This document shows, one piece after another, positions 52,153 through 61,358 of a DNA stretch of 64,000 bases (its first letter is position 1; each line of letters starts with the position of its first letter). The translations under genes and the position numbers were made by a program. The notes beneath the pieces were generated by a model. The model did no database searches and was not told where the DNA came from. It worked only from the letters and a program-made list of their open reading frames with translations. Source of the DNA: Streptomyces radiopugnans (lineage in GTDB: Bacteria; Actinomycetota; Actinomycetes; Streptomycetales; Streptomycetaceae); assembly GCF_900110735.1 (NCBI RefSeq), contig NZ_FOET01000002.1, positions 124,001 to 188,000 on the forward strand, given 5' to 3'.

Positions 52153-52801
52153 AGCCGGTCCAGGCGGGGCGGCGGGGGTCGTCGGCGCGGACGACCACGT
52201 CGGCGGCCTCCCCCGGCCGCACCTCCTCCTCGTAGCGGGCGAAGGCCGGCAGCTTCCAGTGCTCCTCGGCCGGGGTGCGGCGGGCCAGGGCGGCGGGGGT
52301 GAGCAGCAGGTGGACCGCCAGGTCGAGGGGGAAGCCGCGGCCGAGCAGCAGCGGGCCGTCCATCACCAGTACGCCGCCGGGCGGCAGTTCGGTGTACGGG
52401 CTGCGGGTGGCGCGGTCGGCGGCCGGGTCCCACAGGTCGGGCAGCACCCGGCCGGTGCCGCCGGGGCCCAGCGGGCCGAACACCTCGCGCCACAGGGCGC
52501 CGTCGTCCAGCCACAGGTCGTAGTACGCGTCCGGGTCCCGGTGGCCGTACTCCAGGCGCAGGGAGGCGGGCCGCAGGAAGCCGGCCGCGCTCACCCTGTG
52601 CACCGGGCGGCCGCGCAGCCGCAGCGCCTCGGCCAGGTCGTCCGCCCACTCACCCGGCCGGGCGGCCGGGGCGCCGTCCACGGCGGCCCGCAGCCAGGGC
52701 GAGCCGTCGGCGGCCTCGGCGCCCGCGAGGCGGTCGGCGAGCGAGGCGATCGCCCGCTCCCGGGTGACGGGTGTGAACGCGCCGCGGGCCGGAGGTGTCA
52801 C
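52151..52801 (-). CDS. Uridine-kinase-like protein without a P-loop
   Basis: A 216-residue protein of the phosphoribulokinase/uridine-kinase superfamily in overall layout (V-D-G-A-P-A-A-R-P-G-E near 41-51, Y-Y-D-L-W near 94, V-L-V-M-D-G-P-L-L-L-G near 145). The region of the Walker A loop reads A-P-A-A-R-P-G-E, lacking G-K-S/T, so ATP binding is doubtful. It probably has a different or no kinase activity. GTG start 52801 overlaps the nitroreductase stop (GTGA), so it is translated with that gene. Confidence 0.75.
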   Translation of the reverse strand: MTPPARGAFTPVTRERAIASLADRLAGAEAADGSPWLRAAVDGAPAARPGEWADDLAEALRLRGRPVHRVSAAGFLRPASLRLEYGHRDPDAYYDLWLDDGALWREVFGPLGPGGTGRVLPDLWDPAADRATRSPYTELPPGGVLVMDGPLLLGRGFPLDLAVHLLLTPAALARRTPAEEHWKLPAFARYEEEVRPGEAADVVVRADDPRRPAWTG

Positions 52802-53484
52802 AGCCGCACCATGACCTGCTCCAGGTCCTTGCGGTGGATGTCGGGGACCTGTGCGTCGTCGGCCGGGTAGCCGACCGGGATGACGTACGCGGCGCGCTCC
52901 TCGGGCGGGCGGTCGCAGACCTCGTTGAGGAAGCGCATCGGGCTGGGGGTGTGGGTGAGGGTGGCCAGGCCCGCCTGGTGGAGGCAGGCCAGCAGCAGGC
53001 CGACGGCGATGCCGACCGACTCCTTGGTGTAGTACGGGCGCGGGGAGCCGGGCCCCTTGTGGACCTCGAAGACCACGATCACCGCGGGCGCGGTCTCCAG
53101 GAACGGCTTGCGCCAGTCGGTGCCCAGCGGCGCCAGGGCTTCAAGCCATTCGGCGGACGCACGGCGGCCGTAGAACTCGCGCTCCTCCGCCTCGGCCGCC
53201 GCGCGCAGCCGCGCCTTGCGCTCGGGGTCGGTGAGGACGACGAAGCGCCACGGCTGGACGTTCGCCCCGCTGGGCGCGGTGGCGGCGGTGCGGACCGCCC
53301 ACTCCAGGACGCCCTCGGGCAGGGGGCGGTCGGAGAAGTCGCGCACGGTACGGCGGCGGGCCATCACGTCGTGGAAGGCGCGGGCACGGCTCTCGGCCTC
53401 CTCGGCGGGGACGCGCAGCGGCCGGTGCGGGACGGTGGGGCAGGCGGCGGGCGGCTCGTCGGCGAGCCCAGCGGTACGGTCCAT
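52798..53484 (-). CDS. Nitroreductase-family flavoprotein
   Basis: A 228-residue FMN-dependent nitroreductase. R-R-T-V-R-D-F-S near 43-50 and A-P-S-G-A-N-V-Q-P-W-R-F near 69-80 bind FMN phosphate; the late G-L-A-T-L-T-H-T-P and P-V-G-Y-P segments complete the fold. Family members reduce nitro compounds, quinones or iodotyrosine-like substrates with NAD(P)H. ATG at 53484. The uridine-kinase-like gene follows with overlap. It is divergent from the ABC-F gene. Confidence 0.9.
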   Translation of the reverse strand: MDRTAGLADEPPAACPTVPHRPLRVPAEEAESRARAFHDVMARRRTVRDFSDRPLPEGVLEWAVRTAATAPSGANVQPWRFVVLTDPERKARLRAAAEAEEREFYGRRASAEWLEALAPLGTDWRKPFLETAPAVIVVFEVHKGPGSPRPYYTKESVGIAVGLLLACLHQAGLATLTHTPSPMRFLNEVCDRPPEERAAYVIPVGYPADDAQVPDIHRKDLEQVMVRL

Positions 53485-53587
53485 GTGCCGCAGCACAGCA
53501 CACCCGCGGGCGGCGGTAAACACCGCGGTGCGTCCGTCCGCGTGCCCGTTCGCGCCGCCGTTCGCGCGTCCGGCGGTACGCCGGCGG

Positions 53588-53624
53588 AAAACCGTTTGCG
53601 GCCCCGGCCCGCCCCTCCTAACGT
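53588..53624 (+). promoter_or_regulatory. WblC/WhiB7-like promoter of the ABC-F gene
   Basis: AAAA (53588-53591), four bases, TTGCGG (53596-53601), 17 bases, TAACGT (53619-53624). The AT block just before the -35 in GC-rich DNA is the mark of WhiB7/WblC-activated promoters, which serve antibiotic-response genes including ABC-F proteins. The leader would be about 290 bases. Confidence 0.55.
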
Positions 53625-53650
53625 CTTCCCCGGCCCTGTAGTCGTCGATC

Positions 53651-53717
53651 GGAGAAGGCCGTTGCTCGCCTGAGGTCCTGAGGCACCGGACCGCGGGACG
53701 CATGTGCGTCCGCGCGG
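53651..53717 (+). promoter_or_regulatory. Short uORF and hairpin in the ABC-F leader
   Basis: GGAGAAGG (53651-53658) precedes TTG-CTC-GCC-TGA (53662-53673), a three-codon ORF. Downstream, CCGCGGGACGCA (53691-53702) pairs with TGCGTCC and, after one bulged G, CGCGG (53705-53717). The arrangement fits ribosome-mediated attenuation. Confidence 0.4.
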
Positions 53718-53917
53718 CACCCGCCTGTGCGACGACCTCGGGCTGTGAGCCGCCCTCCGGACCGACCGGGCCGTACCGGCCGACCGGACCGTCCCCGTCC
53801 CCGTCCGGGGGTTCCGGCTCCGCGCCTTCCACGCGCTCCCCACCGTCGTACGGGTCCCCTCCCGGTGCCTCCCGCATGTCGCTCCCCCTTCCACGCCGAG
53901 AGCAACAGGAGGCCCGT

Positions 53918-55549
53918 ATGGCGCTTTCCCCTTCCCACTCCCCCGCACCGTCCAATCCGTCCGTCGTCTGCACCGGGGTGCACTTCGCCTGGCCGGACGG
54001 CACCCCCGTGCTGGAGGACTTCCAGTTCTCCGCGGGCCCCGGCCGCACCGGGCTGGTCGGCCTCAACGGCGCCGGCAAGTCCACGCTGCTGAAGCTGATC
54101 GCGGGCGAGCTGACCCCGGTCAGGGGCTCGGTGCGCACCACGGGCGAGGTGGGCCACCTCCCCCAGACCGTCCACCTGGACACCGCGATGCGCGTGGACC
54201 GGGCCCTGGGCATCGCCGGGACCCGCGCCGCGCTGCACGCCATCGAGGCCGGGGACGCGAGCGAGGAGAACTTCGCGGCCGTCGGCGACGACTGGGACGT
54301 GGAGGAGCGCGCCCGTGCCGTCCTCGACCAGCTCGGCCTGGGGCACATCGGCCTGGACCGCACCATCGGCGAGGTGTCGGGCGGTGAGGCGGTGCTGCTG
54401 CGGCTGGCCGCGCTGCTGCTGGCCCGGCCGCGGATCCTGCTGCTGGACGAGCCGACGAACAACCTCGACATCACCGCGCGCGGGCGGCTGTACGAGGCCG
54501 TCCGCTCCTGGAACGGGGTGCTGCTGGTGGTCAGCCACGACCGCGAACTGCTGCGGCACATGGACCGGATCGCCGATCTGCGCGACGGCGGGGTCCAGTG
54601 GTACGGCGGGAACGTCGACGCCTACGAGGAGGCCCTGGCCACCGAGCAGGAGGCGGCCGAGCGGGCGGTCCGCGCGGCGAGGGCGGACGTCAGGCGGCAG
54701 AAGCGCGATCTGGTCGACGCGCACGACAAGCTCGCCGGGCGGATGCGCCAGGGCCGCAAGGCCGCCGCCACCGCGGGCCTGCCGAAGATCGTGGCGGGAG
54801 CGCGCAAGCGCGCGGCCCAGGTCTCGGCGGGCAAGCACCGCATCCTGCACGAGGAGCGGCTGGAGGAGGCGCGGGGGCGGCTGGACGAGGCCGCCGAGGC
54901 GTTGCGGGACGACGACGAGATCCGCGTCGACCTGCCGCACACCGCCGTACCGCGCGGCCGTACCGTCCTGACCCTGCGCGGTCTGGAGCTGCGCTGCGGT
55001 GCCCGCGCGGAGCTGGAGTTGCGCGGACCGGAGCGCGTGGCGCTGGTCGGGCGCAACGGCGCGGGCAAGACCACGCTTCTGCGCACGATCGCCGGGGAGC
55101 TGGAGCCGGCGGCGGGCGAGGCGGTGGCGCACGTTCCGGTGCGGTATCTGCCGCAGCGTCTGGACGTGCTGGACGACGCGCTGTCGGTGGCGGCGAACGT
55201 GGCGCGCTTCGCGCCGGGGGCGACCGACAACCGGGTCCGGGCGCGGCTGGCCCGCTTCCTGTTCCGGGGCGCGCGGGCGGACCGCCCGGCCGGGACGCTC
55301 TCGGGCGGCGAGCGCTTCCGGGCGGCGCTGGCGGCCCTGATGCTGGCCGAGCCCGCACCGCAGCTGCTGATGCTGGACGAGCCGACGAACAACCTCGACA
55401 TGGCCAGCGTGCGGCAGCTCACCGGTGCCCTGGCGGGCTACGAGGGCGCGCTGGTCGTGGCGAGCCACGATGTGGCGTTCCTGCGGGAGATCGGGATCAC
55501 CCGGTGGCTGCTGCTGGACGGGCGGCTGTCGGAGACCGATCCCCTGTAG
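53918..55549 (+). CDS. ABC-F family ATPase (ribosome-protection type)
   Basis: A 543-residue soluble protein with two ABC domains and no membrane segment. Walker A motifs: G-L-N-G-A-G-K-S-T (about 49-57) and G-R-N-G-A-G-K-T-T (about 383-391). Signatures: V-S-G-G-E and L-S-G-G-E-R-F. Walker B: L-L-L-D-E-P-T-N-N-L-D twice (second L-M-L-D-E-P-T-N-N-L-D). The linker between domains (about 235-345) is basic and helical, where the P-site tRNA-reaching tip would lie. Such proteins protect ribosomes against macrolide, lincosamide, streptogramin or pleuromutilin drugs or aid translation; which cannot be told here. CAGGAGG precedes the ATG. Confidence 0.92.
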   Translation: MALSPSHSPAPSNPSVVCTGVHFAWPDGTPVLEDFQFSAGPGRTGLVGLNGAGKSTLLKLIAGELTPVRGSVRTTGEVGHLPQTVHLDTAMRVDRALGIAGTRAALHAIEAGDASEENFAAVGDDWDVEERARAVLDQLGLGHIGLDRTIGEVSGGEAVLLRLAALLLARPRILLLDEPTNNLDITARGRLYEAVRSWNGVLLVVSHDRELLRHMDRIADLRDGGVQWYGGNVDAYEEALATEQEAAERAVRAARADVRRQKRDLVDAHDKLAGRMRQGRKAAATAGLPKIVAGARKRAAQVSAGKHRILHEERLEEARGRLDEAAEALRDDDEIRVDLPHTAVPRGRTVLTLRGLELRCGARAELELRGPERVALVGRNGAGKTTLLRTIAGELEPAAGEAVAHVPVRYLPQRLDVLDDALSVAANVARFAPGATDNRVRARLARFLFRGARADRPAGTLSGGERFRAALAALMLAEPAPQLLMLDEPTNNLDMASVRQLTGALAGYEGALVVASHDVAFLREIGITRWLLLDGRLSETDPL

Positions 55550-55621
55550 CCGTCTGGGACGGGGGGGTAGCCGGACGGCAGGGGCAGGAACCGGGGGCGG
55601 GAGCGGGGGGGCGCCTCCGGT

Positions 55622-56278
55622 TCAGCTCCCGGCCGTTCCCGGGCGCGCGCCGCCGGTGAGCATGCGGCGGGTCAGCTCCGCGAGTCCGTTCTCCAGTTCC
55701 GTCCGGGACGCCCCGGGCAGGGCGGTGCCGCGGAAGCGGTGCGAGGCGACGAACGACAGCAGCCACCACGCGCCGGCGGCCGGGTCGAGGTCCGCCGTGA
55801 TCTCGCCCGCCCGCTGCCCCCGGGCCAGCAGCGCGGTCAGCTCGTCGGCGAGGCGGCGGGTGCAGCGGCCGTACGCCTCGGCGATCGGGGGCTCCTCGGT
55901 GAGGGCGGCGGCGTCGGCCAGCAGGGCGCCCAGGCTGCCGCGCGCGTGCATCCGGTCGATGTGGCCGGGGGCGAGGACGTGGTCGAGCAGGGTGGCCACC
56001 GAGCCCCCGCAGCAGGTCTCCAGTTCCTCGCGCAGTTCCGCGCCGACCCGGTCGGCCACCCTGTCGAGCACGGCGGCGTACAGCGCGGCCTTGGAGCCGA
56101 AGTTCTGGAAGACCACCGGTTCGCTGACGCCGACGCGGGCGGCGATCTCGGCCGTCCGGCCGCGCCGGTAGCCGGCGTCGGCGAAGACGGCGGTGGCGGC
56201 CTCCAGGATCGACGCCCTGCGGTCGGCCGCGCTCAGCCGGGTGCGGCGGGGGGCGGTGGTCGGTTCCTGCTGGGGCAC
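55622..56278 (-). CDS. TetR-family regulator beside a methyltransferase
   Basis: A 218-residue TetR protein. Helix-turn-helix at about 24-68 (R-A-S-I-L-E-A-A-T-A-V-F...V-G-V-S-E-P-V-V-F-Q-N-F). The GTG at 56278 starts it, divergent from a SAM methyltransferase. Two near-identical palindromes, CTTAGT-N4-ACTAAG, lie between, so it likely represses both genes. The ligand is unknown. It is convergent with the ABC-F gene, with no clear terminator in the 72-bp gap. Confidence 0.9.
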   Translation of the reverse strand: MPQQEPTTAPRRTRLSAADRRASILEAATAVFADAGYRRGRTAEIAARVGVSEPVVFQNFGSKAALYAAVLDRVADRVGAELREELETCCGGSVATLLDHVLAPGHIDRMHARGSLGALLADAAALTEEPPIAEAYGRCTRRLADELTALLARGQRAGEITADLDPAAGAWWLLSFVASHRFRGTALPGASRTELENGLAELTRRMLTGGARPGTAGS

Positions 56279-56310
56279 CGCCCCATCGTATCCGTCCGCT
56301 TGCCCGGGAA

Positions 56311-56351
56311 CTTAGTGGCGACTAAGGTGAGGCTTGTTAGTCGCAACTAAG
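56311..56351. promoter_or_regulatory. Two TetR-type operators
   Basis: CTTAGT-GGCG-ACTAAG (56311-56326) is a perfect palindrome. A second, TTAGT-CGCA-ACTAAG (56337-56351), is centred 25 bases downstream. The spacing suits two repressor dimers over the shared TetR/methyltransferase promoter region. Confidence 0.8.
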
Positions 56352-56368
56352 TAATTGGGGGAACCGCC

Positions 56369-56944
56369 ATGCCCGGAACCGCGGCCGACAGCAGCCCCGG
56401 CCTCCTCATCAACCACCCCCGGCGCTACGAGCTGTTCAGCTCGCTCGCGCTGCCCCTGGTGCGCCGCCGGCTGTTCCAGCGGCTCGCCGGACGCTCCGGG
56501 GTCCGCCCCGGCGACCGGGTGCTCGACATCGGCTGCGGCACCGGGGCACTGACCCTCGCGGTCGCCGCGGCCGTCTCGCCGGGCGGCTCCGTACTGGGCG
56601 TCGACCCGTCGGAGCCGATGGTGGAGCACGCGCGCCGCCTGGCCGCCCGCCGCGGCGCGAACGCCTCGTTCGCCCTGGGCACGGCCCAGGAACTCGACGC
56701 CGCGGACGGCTCGTTCGACGCCGTCGTCACCAGCTTCGCCGTCCACCACGTCCGCGCCGACCGGCGCGAGCGCGCCTTCGCCGAGATGTTCCGCGTGCTG
56801 CGGCCGGGTGGCCGCCTGCTGGTGGCGGACTTCCGCAGGCCCGCCGGGCGGCACCGGGGGATGATCGCCGCGGCCGGCTTCACCGGCCTGGCCCGGGGCC
56901 GGGAACTCCCCTTCGCCCGCTGGATCACGGCCACCCGCCCCTGA
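56369..56944 (+). CDS. Class I SAM-dependent methyltransferase
   Basis: A 191-residue methyltransferase. The SAM-binding motif V-L-D-I-G-C-G-T-G-A-L near 51-61, acidic D79-type residue in L-G-V-D-P-S, and L-R-P-G-G-R-L-L near 149-156 are visible. It resembles UbiE/Methyltransf_11 enzymes, with a short C-terminus. The substrate is unknown. It is next to the TetR gene with shared operators. The Shine-Dalgarno GGGGG lies just before the ATG. Confidence 0.88.
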   Translation: MPGTAADSSPGLLINHPRRYELFSSLALPLVRRRLFQRLAGRSGVRPGDRVLDIGCGTGALTLAVAAAVSPGGSVLGVDPSEPMVEHARRLAARRGANASFALGTAQELDAADGSFDAVVTSFAVHHVRADRRERAFAEMFRVLRPGGRLLVADFRRPAGRHRGMIAAAGFTGLARGRELPFARWITATRP

Positions 56945-56958
56945 GGCGCCGGGAGAGG

Positions 56959-56990
56959 TTTCACAACTGCGGTGAGACAGCAATACTGTC
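56959..56990 (+). promoter_or_regulatory. Possible promoter/operator of the MerR gene
   Basis: GACAG (56976-56980), five bases, CTGTC (56986-56990) form an inverted repeat four bases before the ATG. TTCACA (56960-56965) and TACTGT (56984-56989) could be -35 and -10 with 18 bases between, which would make the message leaderless and place the operator over the -10. Confidence 0.4.
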
Positions 56991-56994
56991 CGGC

Positions 56995-57717
56995 ATGGAT
57001 CCGGCTGCCTCACTGACCGTCGACGAGCTGGCCGCGCGCGCCGGTGTCACCGTCCGCACGATCCGCTTCTACTCCACCCGGGGGCTGCTGCCGCCGCCGG
57101 AGATCGGGCCGCGGCGCGTGGGGCGGTACGGGCCCGGCCATCTGTCGCGGCTCGCGCTGATCGAGGAGTTGCAGCACCAGGGGATGACGCTGGCGGCCAT
57201 CGAGCGCTACCTGCGGCAGCTGCCCCCGGATCTCAGCCCCGAGGACCTCGCACTGCACCGGGCCCTGGTGGCCTCCTGGGCGCCGGACGCCGAGGCGGAG
57301 GCCACCAGGGAGAAGCTGGAGCGGCGGGCCGGGCGGCGTCTGACCGAGGACGACCTCGACCGGCTCGCGGCGATGAACGTCCTGGCCCGGACCGACGACC
57401 CGGACGTCTTCCGCATAGACCCGGTGATCCTGCACCTGGGGGTGCGGCTGCTGGAGGTGCCGGTCTCGCTGAAGACGCTGCTGGCGGCGCGCGAGGTCGT
57501 CCTGGAGCACAGCCGCGAGGCGGCCCGCGAGCTGAGCAGGATGTTCAAGGAGGAGGTCTGGGAGCCCTACCGGCGGCGCGAGTCCGACCCCGAGCAGGTG
57601 GAGACGATGCGGACGCTGTCGGCCCATATGCAGCCCATGATCGTGCAGGCGCTGGTGACCGCCTTCCAGCGCTCCATGCGCGAGGAGCTGAAGGCGTCCT
57701 TCCCCGACGAGGGATGA
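56995..57717 (+). CDS. MerR-family transcriptional regulator
   Basis: A 240-residue MerR protein. N-terminal winged helix (T-V-D-E-L-A-A-R-A-G-V-T-V-R-T-I-R-F-Y, about 7-25, and G-L-L-P-P-P wing) is followed by a dimerisation helix and a long helical C-terminal domain (about 100-235) unlike metal-sensing MerRs, which points to an organic ligand. No metal-binding Cys cluster is visible. It converges with the beta-oxidation operon, so control of that operon is possible, but no direct evidence is visible. Confidence 0.88.
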   Translation: MDPAASLTVDELAARAGVTVRTIRFYSTRGLLPPPEIGPRRVGRYGPGHLSRLALIEELQHQGMTLAAIERYLRQLPPDLSPEDLALHRALVASWAPDAEAEATREKLERRAGRRLTEDDLDRLAAMNVLARTDDPDVFRIDPVILHLGVRLLEVPVSLKTLLAAREVVLEHSREAARELSRMFKEEVWEPYRRRESDPEQVETMRTLSAHMQPMIVQALVTAFQRSMREELKASFPDEG

Positions 57718-57748
57718 CCTGCGCGTGGCGCGGGCCGGCCCGGGCCGC

Positions 57749-57779
57749 GGCGCCCCCGCGCGCACCGGGCGGGGGCGCC
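57749..57779. terminator. Bidirectional terminator hairpin
   Basis: GGCGCCCCCGC (57749-57759) and GCGGGGGCGCC (57769-57779), an 11-bp stem with a 9-base loop, between the MerR gene and the convergent fadB. Confidence 0.75.
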
Positions 57780-57804
57780 TTGAGCGGCCCCCGCCCGGCA
57801 GGGC

Positions 57805-60006
57805 CTACGCGGCGGGCGTGCCGGGCGTGTCGGTGAAGGTCTCGCCCTTCTCCGCCTTCTCCACCAGCAGCGCGGGCGGTGCGAACCGGTCGCCGTACAG
57901 CGCCTGGAGCTCGCGGGCGCGCGCCGTGAAGCCGGGCAGGCCGCCCTCGTAGCCGTTGATGTACTGGAGCACGCCGCCGGTCCAGCCGGGGAAGCCGATG
58001 CCCAGGATGGAGCCGATGTTGGCGTCCGCGACCGAGGTCAGCACGCCCTCCTGAAGGCAGCGCACGCTGTCGAGCGCCTCGGAGAAGAGCATTCGCTCCT
58101 TCATGTCCGTGAAGGGAACGGCCGCGTCGGGGCGGGTGAAGTGCTCGCGCAGTCCCGGCCACAGGCCCGCGCGCCGGCCGTCCGCGTCGTACTCGTAGAA
58201 GCCGGCGCCGCCGCTGCGGCCGGTGCGGCCGAACTCGTCGACCATCCGGTCGATGACCGCGTCGGCCGGGTGCGGCTCCCAGGTGCCGCCCGCGGCCTCC
58301 ACCGCGCGCCGCGCCTCGTTCCGGATCTTCCGCGGCAGGGTCAGGGTCAGCTCGTCCATCAGGGAGAGCACCTTGGCGGGGTAGCCGGCCTGGGCGGCGG
58401 CCTGTTCCACGGAGGCCGGGTCCACGCCCTCGGCGACCAGCGCCACGCCCTCGTTGATGAACCGGCCGATCACGCGCGAGGTGAAGAAGCCGCGCGAGTC
58501 GCCCACCACGATCGGGGTCTTGCCGATCTGCCGCACCAGGTCGAAGGCGCGGGCGGTGGCCTCGTCGCCGGTCCGCCCACCGCGGATGATCTCCACCAGC
58601 GGCATCTTGTCGACGGGCGAGAAGAAGTGCAGTCCGATGAAGTCCTGCTGCCGCTCCACGCCCTCGGCCAGCGAGGTGATCGGGATGGTGGAGGTGTTGG
58701 AGCACAGCAGAGCGTCGGGGGCGACGACGTCCTGGATCTCGGCGAACACCTTGTGCTTGAGGGCGGTGTCCTCGAAGACGGCCTCGATCACCGCGTCGCA
58801 TCCGGCGAGGTCGGCCGCCTCCGCGGTGGGCGTGATGCGGGCCAGCAGCGCCTCGCGCTTCCCGGGGGTGGTGCGACCCCTGGCCAGCGCCTTGTCCAGC
58901 AGGCCGGCGGAGTACGCCTTGCCCTTCTCGGCGGCCTCGGCGCTCACGTCCTTGAGCACGACCTCGATCCCGGCCTTCGCGCAGGCGTAGGCGATGCCCG
59001 CGCCCATCATCCCGGCGCCGAGCACGGCCACCTTGCGCACCTTGCGGGGCTCGACGCCCCGGGGGCGGCTGCGGCCGGAGTTGACGGCCTGGAGGTCGAA
59101 GAAGAACGCCTGGATCATGTTCTTGGCGGTCTGCCCGGTCGCCAGCTCGGTGAAGTAGCGCGACTCGATCGCCTGGGCGGTCTCGAAGTCGACCTGGGCG
59201 CCCTCGACGGCCGCGGCCAGGATGTTGCGCTGGGCCGGGTAGGGGGCGCCGCCGAGCTGCTTGGCGAGGTTTGCGGGGAAGGCCGGGAGGTTGGCGGCGA
59301 ACTTCGGGTTGGCGGGGGTGCCGCCGGGGATCCTGTACCCCTTGACGTCCCAGGGCTGGACGGATGAGGGGTTGGCGTCGATGAACGCCCGCGCCCGCGC
59401 GAGCATCTCCTCGGGGGTGTCGACGACCTCGTGGACCAGGCCCTTCTCCATGGCCTGGCGCGGGCGGTACTGCCTGCCCTGGAGCAGTACGTTCAGCAGG
59501 GCGTCGGTGATGCCCAGCAGCCGCACGGTGCGCGCCACTCCCCCGCCGCCGGGCAGCAGGCCGAGGGTGGCCTCGGGCAGGCCGATCTTCGAGCCCGGGG
59601 CGTCGAGTGCGACGCGGTGGTGGCAGGCCAGCGCGATCTCCAGGCCGCCGCCGAGGGCCGCGCCGTTGATCGCGGCGACGACGGGCACGCCGAGGGTCTC
59701 GATGCGGCGCAGGTTCCGCTTCATGGCCATGCCGCGCTCGTGGAGCTCGCCGGCCTGCTCGGGCCGTACCGCCAGCAGGTCGTTGAGGTCGCCGCCGGCG
59801 AAGAAGGTCTTCTTGGCGGAGGTGACGATGACGCCGCGGACGCCCTCGCGCTCGGCCTCCAGGCGGTCGGCGACGGCCGCGAGCGAGGCGGCGAACGCGG
59901 CGTTCATGGTGTTGGCGGACTGACCGGGGTCGTCCAGGGTGAGGGTGACGACACCGGTGTCGTCCTGCTCCCAGCGGATGGTGGAGGGGGCTGCGGGGGC
60001 TGCCAT
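57805..60006 (-). CDS. fadB: FadB/FadJ-type multifunctional beta-oxidation protein
   Basis: A 733-residue fusion. Residues 1-200 are a crotonase-type enoyl-CoA hydratase (A-L-G-G-G-L-E-I-A-L-A and E-A-T-L-G-L-L-P-G-G-G-G with catalytic Glu residues). Residues about 330-510 are the NAD-binding 3-hydroxyacyl-CoA dehydrogenase (V-L-G-A-G-M-M-G-A-G-I-A, H-F-F-S-P-V motif with catalytic His). Residues 515-720 are the dimerisation domains. It performs hydration and dehydrogenation of the acyl chain. Last gene of the operon after fadA, 88 bases downstream. Confidence 0.95.
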   Translation of the reverse strand: MAAPAAPSTIRWEQDDTGVVTLTLDDPGQSANTMNAAFAASLAAVADRLEAEREGVRGVIVTSAKKTFFAGGDLNDLLAVRPEQAGELHERGMAMKRNLRRIETLGVPVVAAINGAALGGGLEIALACHHRVALDAPGSKIGLPEATLGLLPGGGGVARTVRLLGITDALLNVLLQGRQYRPRQAMEKGLVHEVVDTPEEMLARARAFIDANPSSVQPWDVKGYRIPGGTPANPKFAANLPAFPANLAKQLGGAPYPAQRNILAAAVEGAQVDFETAQAIESRYFTELATGQTAKNMIQAFFFDLQAVNSGRSRPRGVEPRKVRKVAVLGAGMMGAGIAYACAKAGIEVVLKDVSAEAAEKGKAYSAGLLDKALARGRTTPGKREALLARITPTAEAADLAGCDAVIEAVFEDTALKHKVFAEIQDVVAPDALLCSNTSTIPITSLAEGVERQQDFIGLHFFSPVDKMPLVEIIRGGRTGDEATARAFDLVRQIGKTPIVVGDSRGFFTSRVIGRFINEGVALVAEGVDPASVEQAAAQAGYPAKVLSLMDELTLTLPRKIRNEARRAVEAAGGTWEPHPADAVIDRMVDEFGRTGRSGGAGFYEYDADGRRAGLWPGLREHFTRPDAAVPFTDMKERMLFSEALDSVRCLQEGVLTSVADANIGSILGIGFPGWTGGVLQYINGYEGGLPGFTARARELQALYGDRFAPPALLVEKAEKGETFTDTPGTPAA

Positions 60007-60094
60007 GGTGGGTTTCGGTCTCCGTTGAGGTCTGGCTGCGTCGGAAGGTTCTGGGTGGGTGGGGCGGGGCGGGTGCCGTCGGGCGCGGTGGGGG

Positions 60095-61321
<1,227 letters not shown>

Positions 61322-61358
61322 GGTCGGGAGCCTTTCGAAGCTTCGGGGCGAGTGCGGG

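Larger units (their letters stand above)
53485..53917. other. 433-bp region upstream of the ABC-F gene
   Basis: Holds the promoter at 53588-53624, a short uORF and stable hairpin at 53651-53717, and further GC-rich repeats of the ACCGG type near 53750-53800. The frame is open from 53702 into the ABC-F gene, but without a ribosome binding site I take it as non-coding leader. Confidence 0.55.

Noticed and set aside
53702..53917. Extension of the ABC-F gene upstream to an ATG at 53702
   Set aside because: No ribosome binding site there, the encoded peptide is not ABC-F-like, and CAGGAGG stands before the ATG at 53918.
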